From Lutraria lutraria (Eukaryota; Mollusca; Bivalvia; Venerida; Mactridae), in NCBI GenBank assembly GCA_964023205.1, contig OZ026835.1:16326414-16390413 (forward strand): 64,000 nucleotides of DNA, given 5' to 3'. The notes under the pieces are model-generated. The model worked only from the letters and a program-made list of their open reading frames with translations. It ran no database searches and was not told the origin of the DNA. The position numbers and the translations under genes are program-made. Below are positions 22,920 to 34,108 of this stretch, in pieces. The stretch's first letter is position 1, and each line of letters starts with the position of its first letter.

Positions 22920-23784
22920 GATTCAACTACAATTGTCACTGAGATTTTGAGAGTGCATACAAACCGGAAAAGCGTACAGCATAAAAATAGATTTCTAAAA
23001 TGTTTTATCATTCACAGTTTGTATATGGATTATACTAAGATACAGCTGAAGCTGGAAATGTGCAAACTTAATTGCATGACACAATTCTTGAAACAAGTAT
23101 CAATATACTTTTAGTGATCGACCTTGTCCATGTATGATGGCATCCTTGATTAGGGAGCAGGATAAGGCAGTAGTCGAATATAGAAAACAATGCGTAAGTC
23201 AAGTGTCACAATCCGGTCTAATAATTTCCTTATACATGTATGCACGACCAAGCAGCACCTAAACTGGCTCCCGTTCTATGTTTCATTGTACCAAAGATCT
23301 CCGTGCAGAGAGAGTCGACGGGAACCAGTCTAACTCACCCCTTTCATCGGCTCCTAGGCCTGTTTTCATACGGAGTAAGTTTGAGGTCGAACTATGATTA
23401 TAACAAAGGCCTATGCTGTTAAAACTCAAATGTTCATTGTCTGGTCGATTCCATTCTCATGCATGTATATTTAAATCTAATCGAAACAATATTTTTGACG
23501 TACACTAGGAACAAGGAACGTAAAGATTAAATTTCCTGTATCATGTGTATAATTTTTGTCGTATTTATCATTACATGTATATAGGCAGATTTGTGGTTGT
23601 TTGTACCGACTTTTCTACGTCTATATAAATACGATATATGTTCGAGTTCGAGGAGAATACTTGCTATAAGAAAGCTAGAGCTTTTAGTTGATAAGTCTTG
23701 GTATTTCTGTTACTTAATACGCCTCGCCTATTAAACAATTCAAATGGCTGTATCACGAAGGAAGTTTTATTCACTAACATTTAC

Positions 23785-23811
23785 CAAGGACTTATAGTAT
23801 ATAAGTCCTTG
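23785..23811. mobile_element. 27-bp 'ends-only' transposon with 7-bp target duplication
   Basis: The element is CAAGGACTTATA, three bases, then the exact reverse complement of the first twelve. It is flanked by CATTTAC at 23778-23784 and 23812-23818. The tips equal those of the 491-bp element at 25681-26171, which also has a 7-bp duplication. Confidence 0.75.
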
Positions 23812-23966
23812 CATTTACTCTCAAGTATTTGATTAAACAAAGGATTGATAAAACCAGGAATGCTTTAAATACATGTATCTTGTAATATAGCATCCCTGAT
23901 AAAACGAGCAAATTGAAGTTTTGAAAGTTAACATAATCATGTGCGTTAATTGGCTTTTGACTTACT

Positions 23967-24002
23967 CAAGGACTTATATACATGTATGTATATAAGTCCT
24001 TG
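23967..24002. mobile_element. 36-bp 'ends-only' transposon with 7-bp target duplication
   Basis: It is a near-perfect palindrome starting CAAGGACTTATATACAT and ending with its inverse. It is flanked by ACTTACT at 23960-23966 and 24003-24009. It belongs to the same family as 23785-23811 and 25681-26171, with a little more of the terminal repeat retained. Confidence 0.75.
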
Positions 24003-24009
24003 ACTTACT

Positions 24010-25090
24010 GAAGATATAAGTATGCCGATTAAATTATTTTTGTGTATGTAACTGCTAACTTATTAGGCCATGGGCCAACAAGCAAAACAATTATGACTAA
24101 TAGATAACTTTTTAATAAGAATTAAGCCAAATAAGATATTACATTTCAGTTACATTTAAAGACATTGAACCAGGAATGTGAGGCATGTGACTTTAAATTA
24201 TGGACCAGAAAGTCCCCTAATTCCACAGTAGGGGGTAATAAAACAGACAGAGTCATTGATAGAATAGCACCTGTTTACATAATCTGTTATTCTATGCTTA
24301 TAAAAACAAAAGCAATTTAGTCATAAACTTATTATCACTGTAAATCAATAGAATTTATTACACCACTTTTTGACTAGTTGTGATGTCTACAGACCGTGAC
24401 CAGACTGGTTTTATCCGATTAGGGGCAACAAAACAATTAAGAGATTAGACCACATGTGGATTTGGGGGAGGGGGGTCACTTATATAATATAGTAGCTATT
24501 CGGGCCTATGGCTAAATTTTATGTCTACACGTTTACACTTCATAACGTTTTAAGTCCTTGGTAAAAGTTTAGAAAACATAAAAAAGATATACTCGTATGT
24601 GCCATTATGAAGAGCTACCGGCACTGAATAACTAAAAATGTCATATTTTAATTCAAACATTCTTTTTTCAAATCAGATTGAAAACATTAATACAATGTAT
24701 CTTCAAAGCCAAACAGTCGCGCAATCGTCAGTTTCCATGATACTCATGACACCATGCACATATATCTGACCAGTCAACGGTTCTGGATTTGGATGTATAC
24801 ACTGCGCAGGACTGTTTAAGTTTTAGTAGCACTGTTGAAGCTCTGTATTGTCTCAGCACAGACAACGTGCCGTAGGCCTACTATTCGATCATGTTTTTCC
24901 ATTCATTATGGTTTTAGGATATAATGAATGTATTTATTTTTCACTGTTACAGTTTATGGGTTTGAGTATAATTTTAGTTACAAATTTAAGATGACCATGC
25001 TTTACCTCTTGGCTAAAAATCAGACAATTCCATGAAATGTTTACTGACACTTCTGGATGGCACTAACGTTCTTCCGTAGGTAACTCTTCA
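24010..25090. other. Upstream region of DNAJC8
   Basis: No exon recognised. A lone terminal motif (AAGTCCTTGGTAAAAG, 24551-24566) resembles one end of the CAAGGACTT family. No TATA box is evident before the DNAJC8 start; the promoter probably lies within the last few hundred bases. Confidence 0.4.
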
Positions 25091-25128
25091 ACGTTAGAAA
25101 ACAATAATAAACCGTCAATATTTTGAAA

Positions 25129-28100
25129 ATGGCGTCGATCGGAGTTTCCGAATTAGCATCGACGTCAAAATCCGACGAAAAGAATGAAAACAAAGAAGCA
25201 GACAGTGCTTTTAGTACATTTTACACAGAGGTACTATTAACTGTTATTTAAGTTATTAATTTTGGACATAAACACGTCCTTATTGCAATAATATTGACAT
25301 ATCATACGTTTTCGCGAGAGTTATAATGGTAGAAAAAATTGTTGTCATTGCTGTTTTTTTCTTACGTTTCTTTTAAAGACAATTATTTGATTATTTTTAC
25401 TATAAATACTGGTGAGATAAGTGCTATATCCGAATATCAGATACCTAGGTTATATCTCTTAATAGGATGTAACCTAAATGTAAATACTTAATAGTGATCA
25501 GTATGTTTTTAGTTTTATCATGCTTGTATTTTTTGTAATTATATTCTTTTACAAGTGCCTTGTAGATCAGTATCTGCATCAGTATAACTTTCATAGATCC
25601 ATATGTGCTATAAATGGCAACTGTCACTAATATATATAATATAATTATTGATATATTCATGCTTCAGGATTGTGCATAACCAAGGACTTACATACATACA
25701 TGGATTCGCAACTTCCGTATTAACAGTTTAAAGTAATCAAATCCCGCGATAATAAGACGTGAATCAACGGGAATACAAGCTATTGTTTACAAAAGCGAAA
25801 ATACGAAAAAATCCGTGATATCCGAATGATAATAACAGCGAAAATATCCGTGGTATTCCGAATGTTTAATCTCGGAGACGAAAGGATTATTATAGATGTC
25901 CGCCATCTTGGAATTTAAAATGTTCGACTGATGCTTTTTTCGATGCTTATATTTAGACTTTGTGGATTATAAATGTATCTCAATATCTTTAAGGAATTTG
26001 TTGCATCCTTTACCAATTGCCAGAGTTTTATTAGTATAATCAAATTCGTAAACACCCAAATACAGCTGTCGGACATTGCCGAGTATATAGCAATGCATTG
26101 TGGGATCGCCGAACGATATCGTTTGATCTATTTTTAGCAGTTGCGAATCCATGTATGTATATAAGTCCTTGGCATAACCTACTTTAATAGTCTATTAGTT
26201 TATTTTGTGGCCACTGGGGAATATACACTTTAGAAATTAGATATGTGGATCCAATAAGAGCATGAAGCCAAACTGAAATATTACTATGTCTATGGATTGT
26301 AATTTACTTCTCATAAAAATGGAATCAGTTGTTTTATAATCACTTAGTACTTACAGTGTACCAGAATGATTGTTATACGAGTATTGTCAATGGCTTTTTT
26401 CTATTTGTTAGATCTCATCCAAGGCATTCGGAAATTCAGATGGCATAAATATCTTACTTAGCAATATATTATATTTTAAATGTGGAAAATTTCTGTTTTG
26501 CAATTTTCAGGTGAAAGCAATAGAAAAGCATGATTCAGTTTTAACATCTCAACAACAAATCGACAGATTAAGCAGACCTGGTTCAACATACTTTAATCTT
26601 AACCCATTCGATGTAAGTAAAATTAGTATTGTATTTATATAAACTGTTTAAATTATTATACAGCCTGCTGATTTTCATATGTATGTATACACAATTTGGC
26701 TTCTGGAGTCAGAGTAACTGAACATCTGTATGCTGGATTGACTTAATCCATCATGTGTGTGATGTAAGATGACCTTATACCAATGTAATCAATTATTACC
26801 GGTACCCCTAAAACCATCTTACTGTTAAGAACATAATATTTATCATGATTATCTTGTTTCTACATGTTAATGGTGGCTTAAGTTTTTGTATAATTAATCA
26901 TATATGCTTTTTAAAAAATGATCACCACATATGCATGCCAATTAAATTAAATGTCATTAATGACTTGAACAATATGTTTGCAGGTATTACAATGTGACCC
27001 TGATGCTCCTATAGCAGATCTCAAGAAAAAATATCGACAGGTATGCATTACATGTTTTCAATACTGTACTATATTTTTATGCCCCCTGTATGGATTGGGG
27101 CATATTGTTTTTGGCCTGTCTGTTTGTTTGTACCAAACTTTAACCTTGCCTATAAAAGCAAAACACTTCCACAGTCTACAGTAATCAAACTTCATTAGTT
27201 TTTTCCTCATGACAACCTCTACAGGACCTGTGCATTTTCAGGTCAGTTGGTCAAAGATCAAGGTCACCATGAGGGGACATTGTGTTTTAAAAATACTTAT
27301 TGTTTTATTAGATATCATGATTTAAAAAGAAATAAATATTTTTCATTCTTTGAATTTCAGTGTACAAATCATAGCAAACATGAGATATTTTGATCATGGA
27401 CATATTTGTTCCTAGTATTCATACTGCTTATCAAGAGTTCAGCACAACAGTGTTGTAAGTCATATTGAAATAAGAACAAGTTACGACAGTGTTGCGCTGA
27501 GCCCTCGTTATGTCATTTGTTCTTTGCTGATAAATCTTGTTTTGTGGTTTTCTGCTGCTTTCGACCATGGAGGATCATTGCTGCTCCTATGCTTCAAACT
27601 ACAGTAAATTTAGTAAGATCATCTCCCTATTCAACAAGTCTTGAGTCAAAACAATGTCATTCATGTGTACAGTGAACACCACTTTGTCTTAATAATTGAT
27701 TAACAGGTTTGATTGTTTATTAATATAGAATTGTGTTTAATTGTTGCAGATGTCAATTCTTGTGCATCCTGATAAGAATCAAGATGATGCTGACAGAGCA
27801 CAGAGTGCATTTGAAGGTATGTTGTTTTCTAGTTATTCATTTGCTGCATATACAATTGTTGGCAGTATGGATTGTTTTTTGGTGATATTTTCTTGAACAA
27901 AATGAATGTGTCAGTAACACTGTGGCTGGGCTAAATGATATTCTTTAAGATGAATTGAACATAGATAAGACATGAAGTTATTCAGTTATTTCTAGTCTTT
28001 CTTCTTTCATGAAGTTTGGAATGTAGGTATGAAACTAAATCACTATTTGCATTTAAATATCAATCAAGCAAACCATCAAATACTCAATACAAATAGTATT

Positions 28101-31100
28101 TGTTGTTACAAACCCGGATATTTGACGTTCTTTACATACATGTACTACTCACTCAACTTGAACGGGTGTTGTTTTTTTTGTAGCTGTAAACAAGGCCTAT
28201 AAAACATTAGAAAATGAAGAAGGTATGAAGCGCTGTAGGGAAGTCATTGATGAAGCCAAAGTCAGAGTGGATGACATGGTCTGTAACCTTTTATCTAGTC
28301 TTCTTTAATTCAGTGTTCCATTTTCTTTTCACTTGTTTTTAAGTCGGTCGAGTTCTGTCAAATATGATTTACTACTATTAAAAAGCATGAGCCAAAAGCA
28401 AATGGGGCGATTCTTTTCTGTGCCATTTAGAACATATTCTAATAAAGAAAATAAGATATTGCGATTCTTCAATTTTTAACTTATTTGTATTGACTGTGTC
28501 AGTAATTCTTAGTTTTTATTAGTATATGAGCACTTTGTTATGTTCACAAAGAAGTATTATGAGTATAGGATGTGTCATTGTTTAATACCGGTATTCTACA
28601 TAGTTGTATGTGTGTACTTATATTTATGTTTATATTTTATATGCATAGATTAAAACTCAAAGAAAAAAAATGAAGAAAGAAGGAAGACCACAATATGTGC
28701 CTGAAGATGAACCGGAAAAGGTTTGTGATGAAGTCACTAGTTGACAGTTTCTATAATGTGATATATATAGTATTGTGCTCTTTGTGTCATGTGGGGATGG
28801 GGTGATTTTCCTCCTTTCAGAGGATTTCCACTTTTTGGACTCTTTATGTTTTGAACAAAAATCTTCAGATCCAAGCTGGTTTGGTAGAATATATGTTTGT
28901 GCTAAATGGATGAAATATTGTCCACTCCAAAATGAATAGAAAAATTATACATATAAGTTATGTCATTTCCACCTATTTACTGGTGGATTTGTTGAGTTTA
29001 AGTTACTAATCCTGTGGATTATTTAATTTTAGAAGTTCATGTCATATTCTAATTAACCCTAATGTATTTATGATTACCTTTTGGAGTTGGTTTAACTCCT
29101 TTAATTATACATGTATGCAAGAGTACAGTATTTATTACTGGGTAATATAAATCATTTTGATTATCAATCTGTCTGGTACAATAGTAGTGTGCCAGGCTAT
29201 TGATACAGAGATAATGTCCTCGGCACCAGTTTCATAGTGACTGCAGACATTACACCATGACTAAAACTTAACCTGGGAAAGTTCTGTTCTGATTGTCTTT
29301 AGTATTGAATGGTAAAACAGACATTGATCTGGCCAATTGATTACAGTGAGTGAATAAACTGAATAAAATTTGATCTTGAGAGAACATGTTCTGTAAAGTA
29401 ACTCACTAATCAAGATGACTTGCTTTGATTGGTCAAGAATAATGTACTGATAAATTGATGCTTGATCATAACTAGTGCTTTTATATTCTCTGTTCAGAAA
29501 TTCCTGAACTTTACAATCTTACTGTTTGTTTGATTGTTGGTTTGTACATTTTATTTGTTTTTATGCCGTCAACATCAAATGATGAGAGGCATAATATTAT
29601 AGTGATTGCCTTGTCCATCCGTACAAGCTTAAATTAAGCTGCCTCCAGGGGCATATGTATTAATTGAATGCAGCATCTTGTTTGTTCCCATTAGTTTATT
29701 CATTCGCTCTGATTGTTTATTGTGATTGTATAACTGATACTTTACATTTCAGTATAAACATGCAGTATATGTTCAGACATGTAAATTATTTGCTGATTTG
29801 GAAAGATTGAGGGTAGAGAAGGAAGCCAAAGATGTACATGAAAGGTAATATTCATATTTACCAGTGTTAGTAACTAAAATGTGTTAATTATCAATGTAAG
29901 TCTTGATTGTTGTTAACTAACTCCTTCTTTTGTTTACTAGTTTTTATCTAAATAGCAAATCTGAAATTATTGCTCTCACTTAAAATAACTTTTGAAAATG
30001 TGTTTGTTTGTGATTGAATTTTATATCAATGTACCGTTAACAATGTTAACTAAGGATCAACTAAACTGCATATGGATGTAGAAGTAACTGGAATTCTACT
30101 TGAAATCTCATGTTATATAACCAGTCTATATGTGTCAATATGATATCAATAGTTTATGATACATGCATCACATTTCCTATGTTTTAAAGGAAAAGAAAAG
30201 CTGAAGATGAGGCTGATGAGAAGGAAAGACAAGAAGTAGAGAAAGAATGGTCTAAAAATTTTGAGGTGGGTTGTTTGTATTTTACTGTCAAATGTTAGTG
30301 TTTCTTGAGACTCATGGAGAAGATTGCAGTACACTAATATTCAATGAATGACCACCTGGGAATAAAGGCTGTTTTTGGAAGAACACTACTGTATTTGTAC
30401 TTGTTTTTTTTAAACAAATACCTGTGCATTAGCTTATCCATAAAGCTGTTGAATGGGCCTTCATGGTCGAGTGGTCATTGTCTCTGACTTGTGTTCACTA
30501 CCCTTCACCACTGTGAGTTTGAAACCCACCTTGGACTAAATTTCACATGCGATAAAGCTATTCATCTAGGATATGGAAGGTTGCTGATTCTATCCAGGTG
30601 TAAGCAGTCTTCCTTGGAAAGTTGCTAAATAATTACCCTGTTTTTTGATGCGATGTTAACCCCAGTGATAAAAGATAAAAACGATTGGTTTTCAATTCAA
30701 TCAGTCTGATTCATTAAAAATTCCCTAGTACAAACAAATCTTTAAAACAATTTTTCGGTATCTAATGTAGCTTTTTGTCTTAAGTACGAGCATATTACAT
30801 TACCCCAAAAAAGAAGATACTACCTACCCACTGTTAATTAGGTTGTGTATCCACAAAGCAACATTTTGTTAAAAGTGGCCTTAAGTTCATATATGTTTTC
30901 TTTTTGGTGTTTTTTCTTGATAGGTTTTCTTTCAGTTTTGTAAAAGATAAATTATTATGCCAGAATCAGTACATCCATTTGATGCAGTAGAAGAAGCAGT
31001 GCCTGTTTTAAGGTTGTCTATGTGCCCATGCTATGAAATATGTTCAGACACTGACACATTGTTAACATTGACTCTTAAAAAGGCATTTTTAACTCCTGAA

Positions 31101-31353
31101 ATTAGCAAAATATAACTTCTGACTCTTGAGAAATTTTGCTGATTTTTCAGATTAATACCAGTTAAGGGTAATTTTTTATCCTCAAATTTTGATGTCTGAT
31201 GAACACCCTGATTTAACTTTGATATTTACTAATTTTTAGGAGAGCAGAACAGGTCGTGTTGATAGTTGGCGGCAATTTACATCAAAGAACAAGTCACACA
31301 AGAAAATGAAGGGTACATTTCGTCCACCTAAACCCAAGTTAGAGAAAAGATAG
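25129..31353 (+). CDS. DNAJC8: DnaJ homolog subfamily C member 8
   Basis: Nine coding exons: 25129-25230, 26511-26612, 26984-27040, 27750-27816, 28184-28278, 28649-28720, 29753-29844, 30190-30265, 31240-31353. They sum to 777 nt (258 aa; the human protein is about 253 aa) with matching phases and a TAG stop. The J domain spans about residues 57-125 (STYFNLNPFDVLQCDPDAP, KKKYRQMSILVHPDKNQDD), with the HPD motif at 93-95 that stimulates Hsp70 ATPase. A charged, Lys/Glu-rich coiled-coil C-terminus follows, with KTQRKKMKKEG and the conserved ending RVDSWRQFTSKNK...FRPPKPK. Family knowledge: nuclear, spliceosome-associated co-chaperone. Start chosen at the first in-frame ATG, aligned with the family's N-terminus. 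Exon 5 uses an atypical donor (GTCTGT). It faces the PPP6R gene tail to tail. Confidence 0.95.
25681..26171. mobile_element. 491-bp MITE of the CAAGGACTTA family, in DNAJC8 intron 1
   Basis: Inverted ends begin CAAGGACTTAnATACATACA and extend through TGGATTCGCAACT (about 33 bp, one mismatch). Exact 7-bp direct repeats GCATAAC flank it (25674-25680, 26172-26178). The interior has no transposase. This is the longer relative of the 27- and 36-bp elements at 23.8-24.0 kb. Confidence 0.85.
27074..27300 (+). repeat. Bivalve-type dispersed repeat in DNAJC8 intron 3
   Basis: It opens with a short hairpin, ATGCCCCCTGTATGGATTGGGGCAT, in two halves of 9-10 bp, followed by GGCCTGTCTGTTTG and GTCAAAGATCAAGGTCACC. 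These phrases recur in mollusc non-coding repeats as I know them. The right end was not found. Confidence 0.5.
29559..29700 (+). repeat. Dispersed repeat in DNAJC8 intron 6
   Basis: It starts ATGCCGTCAACATCAAATGATG and runs to GAGGCATAA..TTGTCCATCCGTAC, with AGGGGCATATG further on. The pattern resembles a short transposon-derived bivalve repeat. Family assignment is uncertain. Confidence 0.4.
30455..30680 (+). mobile_element. tRNA-headed SINE, copy 3, in DNAJC8 intron 8
   Basis: Head GGGCCTTCATGGTCGAGTGG with A-box-like sequence, GTCTCTGACTTG, a decayed B-box (GAGTTTGAAACCCACC), then CCAGGTGTAAGCAGTCTTCC and GCGATGTTAACCCCAGTGATAAAA. Same block order as 16000-16238. The B-box changes suggest an old copy. 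Confidence 0.75.
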
Positions 31354-34108
31354 TAAAACGTCACTCCATGGTGCAATGGTTAATTCTTTTTATCGTGTTA
31401 ATTTGTCTTAAGATATGGTTGTATCATACTGTATATATATGTATCAACAGTGTATTTGTAATGTTTCTGATATTCATCAAAAAACAATATTTTTACTCAT
31501 ATGTAATGAGAAATTTTGCTAGGGAAACAGTGCCACACTCATTTATTTTCTATTGTTAAGGGACCTGTCCCCTGTTTCTGAATGTAACTCAAATCAGCTG
31601 TTATTGCTTGGCCATAGTATCTTATAAAGTTTGCTGTATTGTATGATTTAGATACTCAATAGACAAAAAATTCACAAACCTTGATTTCCAGATCTGTTGT
31701 GGTGCAAGATGATTGACATTACATGAGGGTTATTTTATGCCTTTCTGTGTTTGTGTGAATTTGGATGTAGCTAAACTTATAATAGGATGAAATGACTACA
31801 ACAACGATATGATATGTGAAAAAATATAAGGAAATAAAATCATAGAAATTGTTACTCTGTAGTGGGTTTTATTAGCAGATCTCATGTATTATTTCATCTA
31901 TATTGGCATTTTTGCTTTTCTGACAGATCAAAATCCCCGCAAATATTTGATGATAGGCTATTACTAATTTTTTGTTTCCAATAGATCCTATCAACGTGTC
32001 AATGAGATGATATTTATGTCAAAGTTATTTCCTTTCATCTGTTAACTGTTTTATGCTCTCCACCAATTTATAACATCATCAATTAAAAAACCACTAAATT
32101 TTGTCTCAGCAGAATTAACCTACCATACAGTATTACGGTACAAACAAGATTGCCACATTGTAAAGTTTAAGCAATAACAGCAGACTTGATATTTTTGTGA
32201 AACTGATAGCTGTATATTTGTATTTGTTGATTATTGATTATTATTGTCTCTGTAGGAGTATGATCTCTTATGTTTGTATAATTTCAACCTTTCACAAGTA
32301 TTCTCAGACAGTATAACTGAATTTCAGTTTTTATCAATTCACTATTTTTTTCCTTTATAACTTTGTGTTTACCTTCTTAATGGTAAAATATGTAATACTA
32401 TGTGATAACTGATGTGTGACTTTTTACTTTAATATTTTCTAGAGGATAAAACCAGCTAAATTTCTTTGCAAGACCTAAAATTGAACTGTAATGAAATTTA
32501 ATTAAGATTAGTACTGCTTTGTGGCCTAAAATACTGTCAGAAACATTTAATATGAAAACTGCTATGTATACATGTAAACATTTTTGCCTGTATTATATTA
32601 GTCTTGATTTACTTCTAACTTTCTAAGTATTTCATTTATATTTAGACTGAAATACAAATGCAATCACAAGTATAAATGTTACTAAACAATGTGGCAGCTA
32701 GTCTTGTTAAGGAAATTAAGTACATTTTTTTCTCCGATTCTCTGATACAAATTGTCATCTTTTTAAATGTTAATGTTGTCTCTAGAATGTATATTTTTGC
32801 TATCAGACATGCTCTTTTACATAATATATGGTACAGTATTCAGGGAGATTCTAATGTAACATCATTGGTTCTTAGTTCTTGTGTACTAGTTAAGATTACT
32901 GGTAATTAGAACCTGTGGTATGTTGTCATAGTTACGGTGTCCAGACGCTAAATTAACCATACGTTGAGATTTGTAAAAAATCTTAAAATTAAAAATCTCG
33001 GCTGAATTATATCAGTTCTTTTGAGGTGTGTACATGAAACTAATACGGTTTTACACATGTATGGTTTGTTAACACAGTAACTTTACATCCATTGTCCTGT
33101 GTATGTGTTCATTTTAAGATAAATTTATCAATATGATTTATTATTGAATTTTGTGACCATAAGGTCAAGTTTGATCCTCATTGTGAGAATTTATGTTAAT
33201 GTTATACATTTAAACCAGGAGTTGTTGTTATTGAAAATATCTGATTCAGGAACTGAAATTACAAAATTTGGATCCGTACCCTAGAATCTCTTGATTTGAG
33301 TAACACTGGTTAGAGGAACCAACTGCTGTATTTTACTGAAATATGGCTGAAAAATGTGTTTAACTCACTGAAACAAAATTGATTAAATAGTAGTAAATTT
33401 TGTAGCGACCATTTTTTGTTATGTTCATGTACCGGTATTCTCACTATGTAATTGTAAAGTATAGGTGATTTAATAATTGTTGCAGTAATGGATGTAGAAA
33501 ACCTTTGAATTACTGCTGGAGGTTTTTGAACTTCTTTCTGAAATTTTGAGTGGTTGATTTTGTAGATTTTTAGAATACATGTCTTGATGATTGATACTTT
33601 GTGTAATGTGAACTAGATTGAATGCAAGCTATTTTTACTTCTGTATTAATTGTAATTGATCGATATCATGTCTTACCTATTTACAATCCTGACCAATACA
33701 TTGTCAGTAACTGTAAACTACAGTGGTTACATCACTTCTTCTTCCAGTGTAAGAGTAGAAATCCTACATTGGATTGTCTCAATGGAACTTGCACTGTTTG
33801 CTTGATTAGATAATTATATAATGTGCAGAGGATGTATTAAGTTGTTTTAAGGAAAGTATGTCTCAGGACTATTGCCATTAAAGACTTGAAGATATACATT
33901 GATATAGTTTTTGTAGTTATTTTGTTGAGAACATCTAGCAGATAATCACAAATGGCTTTCCATAATTATATACATAAAAATTTTGGCCCCTGTGTCTCAC
34001 AACAGGAACCATACCGTGTCAGACAGGCTAGTGGTTACCAACATGTTACCATAACTCCAGCAGTCATCTATATACAATAAATAATACTGTCTGCATCAGA
34101 ATTTTATT
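31354..34108 (+). other. DNAJC8 3' untranslated region, with alternative poly(A) signals
   Basis: No exon is seen after the stop. AATAAA occurs at 31833-31838, giving a ~0.5 kb 3' UTR, and again at 34076-34081, giving one of ~2.7 kb. The plus strand stays T-rich through this stretch, as expected for a long 3' UTR. Open frames inside it (31368-31559, 32676-32909, 33622-33813) show no domains. Confidence 0.5.

Noticed and set aside
26978..27184. 68-codon frame overlapping DNAJC8 exon 3
   Set aside because: Its first part is exon 3 (26984-27040) in the correct frame, but the rest reads through the donor into the intron.
31368..31559. 63-codon hydrophobic plus-strand frame
   Set aside because: It begins just after the DNAJC8 stop within its 3' UTR; T-rich DNA gives hydrophobic codons by chance.
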